Shown: one piece after another, positions 1-6,929 of the stretch
Numbering within the stretch: the first letter of the stretch is position 1
Layout of the letters: the number at the start of each line of letters is the position of its first letter
Origin: CAZKUN01 sp964555935
GTDB taxonomy: Bacteria; Armatimonadota; Zipacnadia; Zipacnadales; VGFC01
NCBI GenBank assembly: GCA_964555935.1
Contig: CAZKUN010000168.1
Location: 1 to 20,815 of the forward strand
Length of the DNA: 20,815 nucleotides
Direction of reading: 5' to 3'
Translations under genes and position numbers: made by a program
Notes under the pieces: generated by a model
What the model saw: only the letters and a program-made list of their open reading frames with translations
What the model was told of the DNA's origin: nothing
The model's database searches: none

Positions 1-21
1 TTTCTGCCGGTACCGGCGTCT

Positions 22-51
22 ACGGCGTCGGGGCTAAAGCCCCTCTTACAG
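22..51 (-). repeat. Short GC-rich hairpin repeat (copy 1)
   Basis: On the minus strand this reads as a 5-bp GGGGC/GCCCC stem with a TTTA loop, flanked by CTGTAAGA and GACGCCGT. A second copy lies at 4274-4304 on the plus strand with the same flanks but a GGGGT/ACCCC stem, so the loop-closing pair has changed from C-G to T-A while pairing is kept. This looks like a dispersed palindromic repeat of the genome. A separate perfect 12-bp palindrome, GCCGGTACCGGC, lies just left of it at 6-17. Confidence 0.6.
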
Positions 52-104
52 GGGTTGACGACAAGCGAGCATGGGGCGGTTGGTGATGGACCCACCGGCA
101 GAGC

Positions 105-186
105 CCAGGAACTCGCCAGTTTCTGGAACGTGAGTTCAGTCGTGATTACCCAGCCTGGGATGCGGGCGACAAGCCGAATGCCCGCA
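105..186 (+). promoter_or_regulatory. Structured 5' leader upstream of the thiazole synthase gene
   Basis: Three stems can be drawn by eye. Positions 105-113 pair with 118-126 (9 bp, one G-U, CGCC loop). Positions 109-114 (GAACTC) pair perfectly with 132-137 (GAGTTC). The first two stems share bases 109-113 and so exclude each other, as expected for a two-state RNA. A 7-bp perfect stem joins 161-167 to 180-186 across a 12-base loop. The conserved CTGAGA and ACCTGATCTGG elements of the TPP riboswitch are absent. Ligand and regulatory effect are unknown; it may simply be structured intergenic DNA. Confidence 0.35.
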
Positions 187-238
187 CCAGTCTGCTGCCG
201 TTAAGCCGTCCGCAAGCACCTTTAGGAGGCCACTTCAA

Positions 239-1024
239 ATGCCAGACCAGCCATTCAGCGCAGCGGGTGAAGCCGAAGTCACCCGCTCGATCGTAAGCGA
301 ATTCGCGAAGCAGTTCGAGGCGTACATCGAGAGCGACATTGTCATCATCGGCGCCGGTCCCGCGGGCCTCATGGCCGGCAAGTGCCTGTGCGAAGCCGGC
401 AAGAAAGCCCTTATCGTCGAGCGCAACAACTACCTCGGCGGCGGCTTCTGGATCGGCGGTTACCTCATGAACAAGGTCACCGTCCGCACGCCCGCCGACC
501 GCATCCTCGACGAACTCGGCGTCCCGCACATACAGACCGTCCCCGGCCTCTGCGTCGCCGACGGCCCGCACGCGTGCAGCAAGCTCATCGCCGCCGCCTG
601 TGACGCCGGCGTCAAGTTCGCCAACATGACCATCTTCGAGGATGTCGTCATCCGCGAGGGCGGGCGCATTGCCGGCGCGGTCATCAACTGGTCGCCCATC
701 GCGGCCCTCCCGCGCCAGATCACCTGCGTCGATCCCGTTGCGATCGAGTGCAAGCTCCTCATGGACGGCACGGGCCACGATGCCTGCGTCGTCAAGTGCA
801 TGGAGAGCCGCGGCATGATGAAGTCCAAGGGCTTCGGCGCGATGTGGGTCGAACAGTCCGAAGACGCCATCGTCGAGCACACCGGCGAGGCGCATCCGGG
901 CCTCATCGTCACGGGTATGGCCGTCTCGACGCTGTATGGCCTTCCCCGCATGGGCCCAACGTTCGGTGGCATGCTCCTCTCCGGCGAGCGCGCGGCTCAG
1001 GTCGCCCTGGAGTTGCTCGGCTAG
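239..1024 (+). CDS. thi4: Thi4-family thiamine thiazole synthase
   Basis: A 261-residue protein of the Thi4 family, which builds the adenylated thiazole precursor of thiamine from NAD and glycine in the cytoplasm. The N-terminal half holds the dinucleotide-binding motif GAGPAG (residues 38-43) and the acidic end of the second strand (ERNNYLGGG, 61-69). The CVDP motif at 163-166 matches the family's sulfur-handling site. Cysteine 163 occupies the position that is a sacrificial cysteine in yeast and plants and a histidine in archaeal catalytic enzymes. The C-terminal GPTFGGMLLSGERAA stretch (239-253) is also typical. Length is normal for bacterial and archaeal members. The start is set by AGGAGG at 224-229, nine bases before ATG. 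No other thiamine gene is nearby. Family assignment is firm; the sulfur source is inferred from one residue. Confidence 0.93.
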   Translation: MPDQPFSAAGEAEVTRSIVSEFAKQFEAYIESDIVIIGAGPAGLMAGKCLCEAGKKALIVERNNYLGGGFWIGGYLMNKVTVRTPADRILDELGVPHIQTVPGLCVADGPHACSKLIAAACDAGVKFANMTIFEDVVIREGGRIAGAVINWSPIAALPRQITCVDPVAIECKLLMDGTGHDACVVKCMESRGMMKSKGFGAMWVEQSEDAIVEHTGEAHPGLIVTGMAVSTLYGLPRMGPTFGGMLLSGERAAQVALELLG

Positions 1025-1053
1025 CGAGTTAAGGCGTTTATCGTGAACCACAA

Positions 1054-1077
1054 GGGGGGCCTCGCTGAGGCCTCCCC
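1054..1077 (+). terminator. Hairpin after the thiazole synthase gene
   Basis: GGGGGGCCTC (1054-1063) pairs with GAGGCCTCCCC (1067-1077) around a GCT loop, with one bulged base. It lies 30 bases past the thi4 stop codon. Only a pyrimidine-rich TCTCGATTCCC follows, not a clean T run, so intrinsic termination is likely but not certain. Confidence 0.55.
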
Positions 1078-1256
1078 TCTCGATTCCCTCTCCCTCGCCC
1101 AAGGCTCCGTCACGCCGCCAGAACGGCCGAATTCCCCGCAAGTTCGCCCGTGTGACACTAGCCACAATGCACTGCTCGCGTGTAACTTAGGACGCGCCGC
1201 AACCATCGTACTCGTGTGGGGGAGGGAAATGCTGACCATGCCGGAGGCGAGCTGCA

Positions 1257-1607
1257 ATGTGGAAACGACTTGTTGCGATGACGATTATCGGTCTAGGCGC
1301 GGGGATTCTCATCTGCGAGGTCCAGGGCCTGCAGTGCCTGGCCGCCGTTGACGTCGAGGATGCCGAGCGCGCCCCCACGGTGGTCCGTCGGATCGCCGAC
1401 ACGGCTCTCGCTGATAGCCCCAACGGGCTCTACAGCGATGCCACCGTTGTCGTGATGGTGTGGGTGGACGGCCAATACACATCGTACCAGATGGACATCG
1501 CGGCTGACCCCGACGCCCCCTGCAACTTCATGGACGATCCTCTCTGTGCGGCGATCGAAGGCGACGGCTTTCTCGCGCCCCCCATCGCCACTCCTGTCAT
1601 GCCATAG
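1257..1607 (+). CDS. Small exported protein of unknown function
   Basis: A 116-residue product not recognised as any family. It starts with a basic tip and a hydrophobic stretch (MWKRLVAMTIIGLGAGILI, 1-19), then polar residues, which fits a signal peptide or single N-terminal anchor. The rest is acidic and contains a central hydrophobic strand (ATVVVMVWVD) and two cysteines near the C-terminus (89 and 97). A GGAGG at about 1245 precedes the ATG by a usual distance. The gene stands alone: 232 bases separate it from thi4 and about 150 from the next gene, all on the same strand. The coding call rests on the ribosome site, the signal-like N-terminus and the lack of a better frame. Confidence 0.55.
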   Translation: MWKRLVAMTIIGLGAGILICEVQGLQCLAAVDVEDAERAPTVVRRIADTALADSPNGLYSDATVVVMVWVDGQYTSYQMDIAADPDAPCNFMDDPLCAAIEGDGFLAPPIATPVMP

Positions 1608-1753
1608 GCCGCCCGTGCCGCCCTCGCTCGAAACCCCATACGTCCCCCGCGTGTAGCACCTCTCGGCACCCCACATTGAGGGTTCGCCACGCGATGCCTG
1701 GCCAATTCCTTGCAGAGGTCATGTCATCGCATATCACAAGGGAGAATCTCACC

Positions 1754-2584
1754 ATGTTTCGTTCTCGTCTGATAGCCCTCACCGTCGCGTTCGTCCTCGC
1801 CCTCTCCGCCGTCGCCACGTTGGCCTCGGCTGACGTCGACCCTCAGATCGCCGAGATCATCGAGGGCATCAAGGCTGGCATGGAGGAAATGACGCCCACC
1901 TACGCCGACCTGGATGTTGAGATCAAAGCCAATGGCCAAGTGGCCGAGAAGTTCGTCCAGGAGATGTGGGTCAAGGATCTCAGCACCATGCGCGTCGAGC
2001 GCAGCGACGGCACGGTCATCCTGCGCACGCCCGACGAGTTCCTGATCTTCGAGGGCCGGTCCAAGATTATGCTCCACATGCCCAAGGAGACCATCGACGC
2101 CCTCGGCGACGAGGCTGATGAGGCCTTCGACGCAGCCGGGCTGCCATCGTCGCTCGAGAAAGCTCTCGAGCCCTTCGTCAAGGGAGCTGAGCACATGACG
2201 GTCGTCGGCGAGGTCGTCATCAGCGAATCCGAATGCTGGATCATCGACGTCGGTGAGGACGCCTTCGAGCACTTCAAGAGCGTGCTTGTCGGGTTCCCGC
2301 CTGGTTTCGAGATCGAATCTGTCCAGATCTCCATCGACAAGGAACTCTACGCCTCCCGCAGCACGAAGATCGGCCTCAAGGGTCCCGCCGCCGTCGAGAT
2401 CAACTCGATGACCTGGACGATCGAAGAGGACATCGAGATCGAAGACGAGCTGCTGGCCTTCGAGCCGCCCGAGGACACCACGACAATAACCTGGACGCCC
2501 GAGGACGATCCCGAGGAGATCATGGAGCGCTTCCGCAACGCCGCCCGCAACGAGATCATCCGCCAAATGCAGGAACAGGGGTAG
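1754..2584 (+). CDS. Exported LolA-like protein
   Basis: A 276-residue secreted protein. The signal peptide is clear (MFRSRLIALTVAFVLALS..., cleavage probably after ASA at about 26). The mature part resembles the LolA/LolB-like fold. An early 'TYADLDVEIKANGQ' strand is followed by 'STMRVERSDG' and 'DEFLIFEGRSKIMLHMP', like the part of LolA-type proteins that describes the lipid-binding half-barrel. The C-terminal 'EINSMTWTIEEDIEIEDELLAFEPPED' zone resembles their usual ending, where the last strand reads F-x-PP. In-frame ATGs exist further upstream (from 1676), but the start at 1754 has GGGAG 9 bases ahead and begins directly with the signal peptide. Such proteins may carry lipids or bind them in the envelope. 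No Lol partner genes are nearby, so the role is inferred from weak similarity. Confidence 0.6.
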   Translation: MFRSRLIALTVAFVLALSAVATLASADVDPQIAEIIEGIKAGMEEMTPTYADLDVEIKANGQVAEKFVQEMWVKDLSTMRVERSDGTVILRTPDEFLIFEGRSKIMLHMPKETIDALGDEADEAFDAAGLPSSLEKALEPFVKGAEHMTVVGEVVISESECWIIDVGEDAFEHFKSVLVGFPPGFEIESVQISIDKELYASRSTKIGLKGPAAVEINSMTWTIEEDIEIEDELLAFEPPEDTTTITWTPEDDPEEIMERFRNAARNEIIRQMQEQG

Positions 2585-2641
2585 TCCACCGAGTCTCGCT
2601 CGCGCGCTACCGCACGAGCAGAAGCCTCTCGCGAAAACTCA

Positions 2642-2690
2642 GGGACAGTTACCATGTTTCGCAAAGGCAGCGAAAATGGATAACTGTCCC
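2642..2690. repeat. 49-bp palindromic element, possible terminator
   Basis: GGGACAGTTA at 2642-2651 is the exact reverse complement of TAACTGTCCC at 2681-2690. Inside, CCATgTTTCGC (2652-2662) pairs with GCGAAAATGG with one bulged G, leaving AAAGGCA as the loop. The right arm runs into GGTTTTT, so transcription from the left could terminate here. The size and near-perfect palindrome suggest a mobile REP/MITE-like sequence. No transposase is present in the window. Confidence 0.6.
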
Positions 2691-2828
2691 GGTTTTTCGC
2701 TAGCCGACCGCTAGGGCTGCGGTCCGCGTCGTTGCCTTGATCCCCATCACGCGCAGTAGGAGAACCCCCTCCCCGCCGCGAACGTCTGTAGACCGCAGAC
2801 GGTGGCTCAGGAGGAGGTGACACCGGCG

Positions 2829-4266
2829 ATGTCTCGCTTGATAGCGCCCATACTGCTTCTCGTGTCTTCACTGGCCTCCGCCGACTGGTACCAACTCCGC
2901 CACGACGCCGCCCATTCGGGCTACACCGAGGACCTCGTCGAGCCGCCGCTAGAGCTCCGCTGGACGCTCCCGACCAAAGGCTTGACGGACCCGCTCCTGG
3001 CGGCGGGCGATTCGCTCTACAACAACTCCGCCACCACCGGCTTCATCCGCGTGACCTTCGATACCGGAGAGCCAGTCTGGCAGCACCCCGCTCGCCAACA
3101 GGTCATCGCCGTGGAGGACGGCTTCGTCGTGGAGGCCTTCGCGATCCCTCCGCGCAACCCCGACCGGGTCGGGTTCGTCATCCTCAGCGCGGACACCGGC
3201 GAGCCGCTGCACAGCATCACCACCGACGATGCCCTGTACGATCCCGCCATCAATCGTCCGGATTGGTTCAGCGTCAACGACGGCGTCATCGCCGTCTCCG
3301 ATCGCCAGCCCGGCCCCGACGGACGTCGCCGCGCGCTCGAGCCGTGGCTCCGCTACTTCGCTGTAGCGTCGGGGAATCACATCGGCGAGACCCGCTGCGT
3401 CAACAACATGGTCGTCGGGCCGAAGGGGTCCTACGTTCCCATCTCGCCATACAAGCAGCCCTTCCAGATCCACGCCTGGGGGGAGGAACTGATGCTGCTC
3501 ATGCACTACGACCGCCCAGGCGCCCGATCCGATCTACGTCGACGGGGAGGGCTGGGTCAGGCCGCGCTCTCGGCCCATGGCGGGACCGTGGGCCCTCGCC
3601 ACGTACCGCATCGTCGGGATGACTCCGGCCGAGGCGGAAGGCCGACTCTTTGAGGACGTCGCGTTGTCTGACGGGGCATCCGTCGCCGTCGGCATCATCG
3701 TCGAGCGAGGCCGGAGCTACCTCGCGGGCCGCGACGCCGGCACGGGCGAGTTGCTCTGGTCGCACAATGACATCACCGCCTCCGCCATCGCGGTCGACGG
3801 AGTGGCGGCGCACTTCACGGGCGTCGACGGGGTGAACTACGCGCTCGACCTCGAGACGGGCGAGGTCCTCTGGCAGACCACCGTCGGCAAGTCTCTCGAG
3901 CTTCAGGAGAAAGAGGACGAGGCGCTGAAGACGCTGGGGAAACCCACTCCGCCGCGCGCCCGCACGAGCCCCATCATCACGGACGAGGCGGTCTGGCTGG
4001 CGTGGGACGGCAAGCTGATCGCTCTGCACGTTCCCACGGGCGAGGTTCTCTGGAGCGCGGACATCGAGCACCGCGAGATCGGCGGCCTCACTGCCCACGC
4101 CGAGTGGCTCTACTACATCCACCCCGACGGCATCGACGCCTGGGGCCCGCCCGACCCGCTTGAGCAACCCACAACACTCGAGGGTGACGACGACGCGGAC
4201 CCCACCCCTGACGGAAATGATGATGCTGACGAAGAAGAAGACGATGCCGCCGACCCCGCGCCGTAA
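2829..4266 (+). pseudogene. PQQ/BamB-like beta-propeller, frameshifted
   Basis: Two overlapping open frames together encode one secreted propeller of about 478 residues. The first starts at ATG 2829 (GGAGGAGGT just upstream) with signal peptide MSRLIAPILLLVSSLASA and the common 'WYQLRHDAAHSGYT' opening. It stays sensible to about 3516, then turns arginine-rich until its stop at 3653. The second frame, open from 3493, takes over with 'DPIYVDGEGWVRP' and runs to 4266. Blade signatures occur on both sides: FDTGEPVWQ, SADTGEPLHS, DAGTGELLWSH, DLETGEVLWQT, HVPTGEVLWSA. The tail is strongly acidic (DDADEEEDDAADP). Moving between the frames needs one extra base (or two missing) near 3512-3530. It may be a real pseudogene or a sequencing/assembly error. 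PQQ-like propellers act as enzymes or as scaffolds such as BamB; no cofactor site was identified. Confidence 0.8.
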
Positions 4267-4273
4267 GGACCCA

Positions 4274-4304
4274 CTGTTAGGAGGGGTTTCAACCCCGACG
4301 CCGT
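4274..4304 (+). repeat. Short GC-rich hairpin repeat (copy 2)
   Basis: GGGGT-TTCA-ACCCC at 4283-4296 with the flanks CTGTTAGGA and GACGCCGT, matching the minus strand of 22-51 except for loop changes, the compensated closing pair and a one-base indel. It lies 8 bases after the propeller stop codon and could also end that transcript. Confidence 0.6.
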
Positions 4305-4496
4305 CGCCCTCCGCCTGCAGGCCCCGCTGGGACCCAGCGGTGAAGGATTCACTCAGCACTGCCGGCATTTCTGGAGGTGCGCTCCCCATGCGGAAGAGGT
4401 TCCCCGCCTTCACGCTGGCCGGCGGCAGGATCGAAGTCCGCCTCCGGAGCCGCCGTCGTAGCGTCCGCGCGCGTGGACCCGGGCCGTTAGCCGTCC

Positions 4497-4569
4497 CGTG
4501 CCAGCGGGTCTCCAGACCCGCTAGCGTCACATTAGAAACGACTAGCGGGTCTGGAGACCCGCTGGCACG
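4497..4569. repeat. 73-bp inverted repeat with perfect 28-bp arms
   Basis: The arm at 4497-4524 is the exact reverse complement of 4542-4569, with a 17-base spacer. Each arm is itself palindromic (AGCGGGTCT-CC-AGACCCGCT), so either one large cruciform or two separate hairpins could form. It looks like a dispersed non-coding repeat or a small non-autonomous mobile element. No duplicated target site was obvious. Confidence 0.75.
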
Positions 4570-4685
4570 AGAACACGACCGCCGATAGGAACGCGAGTTG
4601 ACTCGCGCGGACACCGGCCCGCTGGCAACTCCCTTGCAGAGACGATTCCCATCTCTATCTCCGTGGAGCCGAGGAGGCGACCTGA

Positions 4686-6350
4686 GTGCGACCTATCCGA
4701 CTCACCATCATCCTGCTGGTGATTGCCCTACTCCTGCTGGTCGTCCCCATCATCCGCACGTCCGTCTTCGATACCATCGGCGCAATGCGCCAGGGCGACA
4801 CGGTCCTTCCGACCACTGATGACATCCGCGAACTCCAGGAAACTCACGCCGACGATGGCGAAGTGTGGCTCGGCATCGCCGAGGCGACCGCGTCAAGCCC
4901 CACGCAGGACGAGATCCGATCCGGTGCGGAGATGGCGCTCCCTAAGGGCGATCCGGAGAAGGCCTTCGCCCAAGCCATCGAACTCCAGCCCTCCTCGCCA
5001 GCTCCTCACATGCGCTACGCCGTCTACCATCTCGTCAATGCCGGCAAACTCGGCCGGGCCGAAGCAGCGGGCTTTGAGGGCGTCGTTCCGTTCCGCGATA
5101 CAGCGCAGATCACCCACCTGCGCCAGGCCCACGATCTTCTCGTCACGTGCCGCGAGCTGGATCCCGACAACGCCGCCTGCGACTACTGGCTGGCCTGGAC
5201 GCTCTTCGCTCAGAAACGCGACACGGAGGCCTTCACCATCATCCACGAGGCCCTTTCCAAGGACCACTGGGATGACTACCACGCCGAGGCCGTCGCCGCC
5301 GTGTTCAGAGTTAATGACGCCACCAATCTTCCCCCCATGGTAAGCGCAATCGCGACAAGCGCTCTTCTCGCCGGCCACGATTTCCCCATCCATAGCAGTA
5401 CCCGCAGCCTCGCTCGATTGCTCGTCGGCCTCGGAGATCGTTTCCGCTCGCAGGACCTCGACGAGAACGCCGTTCTCTGCTACCGCGCCTGCGCCCAGAT
5501 AGGCTACGTCATCCGCACGGATGCCAAGACGACCATCGAAGGGCTCGTCGGAATTGCCGTCTCGGCGATCGCATCGACTTCGTTCGTCACTCCCGGCGAG
5601 CGCGAACAGGTGGCCGCGCAGTTCGCAAACACCGAGGAGCGCATCGCGAAGGTCCGCGAGGCCAAGCTGACGCGTTTCACGAGGTACATGAATCAGCAGG
5701 GAGAATCGGAGTTCGCCGCATGGTACGCGGCCGATCTGGATGAGGGCGATCTCTGGAAAGCGGATGCGAGCCTAGCCGCCCGAGGGATGGTGCCATGGCT
5801 GATCCGCTCGCTGACGCGTGGTGGGATTCTCAATGGGGCCGCGGTCGGCATGAATCTGGTCGTCATGCTGTCGGTCGCGGGACTGGTCTGGCTCGCATCG
5901 CTGGTCGCCGCCGCGTGGAAAGAGCCGAAGCAGACCAACCTGTGGAGCCACGCGACGTGGGCGATCCTGCTCCTCGTCTGCCTCCTGCCGGGCCAAATCG
6001 CCGCGTTCATCGCGGCCGGCATGATCGACGCGGACACTGAGTCAAACATGGTCGTCGCCAGCGTGCTCACGTCCATCACTCCGGTGGTGGGCGTGGTGAT
6101 CTGGCTGGTCGCGGTGATCGTCGTGGCCTTGCGCCGCCGTGAATCCGAGCCATGGGAGTCGCGTCTCATCAAGCCCCGCGCCGTGCTGTCTGGTCTCCGG
6201 GCGATGATCCTCCCCACCCTCGCCGCCCTGCTCCTGGCGGGCCTCATCGCCACCGTTCCCGTCTCTCGCGCCTTCCGCGACATGGATGCCCAGCAGCGGG
6301 AGATGATGCAGGACGAGGTCAAGTTCTGGGGGATCGGGCCACAAGACTAG
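4686..6350 (+). CDS. Multi-pass membrane protein with large TPR-like domain
   Basis: A 554-residue protein not assigned to a named family. One hydrophobic segment (4-23) anchors the N-terminus. Residues 40-370 form a large soluble, helix-rich region with TPR-like features: 'DPEKAFAQAIELQPSSPAPHMRYAVYHLV' at 89-117, 'CRELDPDNAACDYWLAWTLFAQKRDTEAF' at 155-183 and 'LDENAVLCYRACAQIGY' at 258-274. Four further membrane segments lie at about 386-410, 423-446, 456-482 and 505-526. This suggests a protein-binding domain outside the membrane followed by a four-helix membrane unit. The start is GTG with GAGGAGGCGACCTGA just before it, and the N-terminal helix begins at once from there. It faces a convergent gene at 6439. 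Function unknown. Confidence 0.85.
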   Translation: MRPIRLTIILLVIALLLLVVPIIRTSVFDTIGAMRQGDTVLPTTDDIRELQETHADDGEVWLGIAEATASSPTQDEIRSGAEMALPKGDPEKAFAQAIELQPSSPAPHMRYAVYHLVNAGKLGRAEAAGFEGVVPFRDTAQITHLRQAHDLLVTCRELDPDNAACDYWLAWTLFAQKRDTEAFTIIHEALSKDHWDDYHAEAVAAVFRVNDATNLPPMVSAIATSALLAGHDFPIHSSTRSLARLLVGLGDRFRSQDLDENAVLCYRACAQIGYVIRTDAKTTIEGLVGIAVSAIASTSFVTPGEREQVAAQFANTEERIAKVREAKLTRFTRYMNQQGESEFAAWYAADLDEGDLWKADASLAARGMVPWLIRSLTRGGILNGAAVGMNLVVMLSVAGLVWLASLVAAAWKEPKQTNLWSHATWAILLLVCLLPGQIAAFIAAGMIDADTESNMVVASVLTSITPVVGVVIWLVAVIVVALRRRESEPWESRLIKPRAVLSGLRAMILPTLAALLLAGLIATVPVSRAFRDMDAQQREMMQDEVKFWGIGPQD

Positions 6351-6438
6351 AAGTGGCCCCAAAACCCCAACAACTGGACTGTCGAAGCTAGAGCTGCGAC
6401 CTACGGGGTCTCGGATCGGCTGGTCGCGCGGACCTCAC

Positions 6439-6873
6439 TCACCACTCGCCCGCGATCCGGTACGTGCAGAACCACACGGATGGCCCGGGACTGCTCAGCC
6501 CAATGCTCGCGCCCCAGGGCTTGCCCTTCCCCGGCGGGAGGGTCATCGCGAATCCCGTCCCATACCCCTTCCCCCGCAGCTTCACATCCGCCCCGCCTCC
6601 CGCGAAGGAGCCCTCGCAATCTTCCGGCGCCCGCACGTTCCGCGTGAGCAGCAACTCCACGCCATTTCCCAGCCGCGGCCCGCCGGTCCCATACGCCGCG
6701 AACAGCACGCGACGCTTGGTCTCTCGATGCAGGTGCAGTTCCGCCCGCGTCACGATGGGCGGCCGGCAGGCCCACACGCCCACGCCGACCATGTCCCACG
6801 TCCGGGGCGACTTTGCATCCAGCGCATGCACCAACACCGATAGCTTCTCAATCTCTTGCTCGCTCAGCTCCAT
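6439..6873 (-). CDS. Hypothetical protein, 144 residues
   Basis: Not recognised. The N-terminus (MELSEQEIEKLSVLVHALD) is probably helical; the rest is rich in glycine and alternating hydrophobic residues, as in a beta-sandwich or barrel, and ends in WFCTYRIAGEW. There is no signal peptide or membrane segment, so it is probably cytoplasmic. The ATG at 6873 has GAGGTGGG a few bases ahead; an in-frame GTG at 6882 is the alternative. It starts 56 bases after the stop of the glycosyltransferase on the same strand, so the two may be cotranscribed. The plus-strand frame across the same DNA is less protein-like. Confidence 0.55.
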   Translation of the reverse strand: MELSEQEIEKLSVLVHALDAKSPRTWDMVGVGVWACRPPIVTRAELHLHRETKRRVLFAAYGTGGPRLGNGVELLLTRNVRAPEDCEGSFAGGGADVKLRGKGYGTGFAMTLPPGKGKPWGASIGLSSPGPSVWFCTYRIAGEW

Positions 6874-6929
6874 TGTGCCCACCTCGATTGCCGATTCCCT
6901 GCAACACCACTGCCATCGCCTCGTGGCCG

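Larger units (their letters stand above)
4267..4685. other. 419-bp non-coding stretch rich in palindromes
   Basis: No convincing gene was found. The stretch holds the second GGGGY/RCCCC hairpin (4274-4304), an 8-bp palindromic hairpin CCGCTGGG/CCCAGCGG at 4324-4340 followed at once by GTGAA/TTCAC (4340-4352), and the large inverted repeat at 4497-4569. An open frame at 4160-4588 overlaps the propeller gene and runs through these repeats; its composition is arginine/proline rich and I do not believe it. Confidence 0.6.

Noticed and set aside
55..83. TTGACG as -35 box of a thi4 promoter
   Set aside because: No acceptable -10 hexamer lies 16-19 bases downstream.
1..238. TPP riboswitch before the thiazole gene
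   Set aside because: The conserved CTGAGA and ACCTGATCTGG-type core could not be found on either strand.
146..1165. Long minus-strand open frame across the thi4 gene
   Set aside because: It is the antisense of a clearly identified Thi4 gene, rich in Asp/Ala/Gly/Arg as expected for GC-rich shadow frames, and has no motif.
4160..4588. Open frame on the plus strand after the propeller gene
   Set aside because: Overlaps the propeller's acidic tail in another frame and contains both arms of the inverted repeat; protein is Arg/Pro/Thr-rich.
3499..4614. 371-codon minus-strand open frame across the propeller gene and its downstream repeats
   Set aside because: It runs through palindromic non-coding DNA and opposite well-formed propeller blades; composition is arginine-rich and no ribosome site was seen.
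4267..4685. CRISPR array suggested by the GGGGTTTCAACCCC word
   Set aside because: Only one copy occurs here, with no regular spacers; the other related hairpins are kilobases away.
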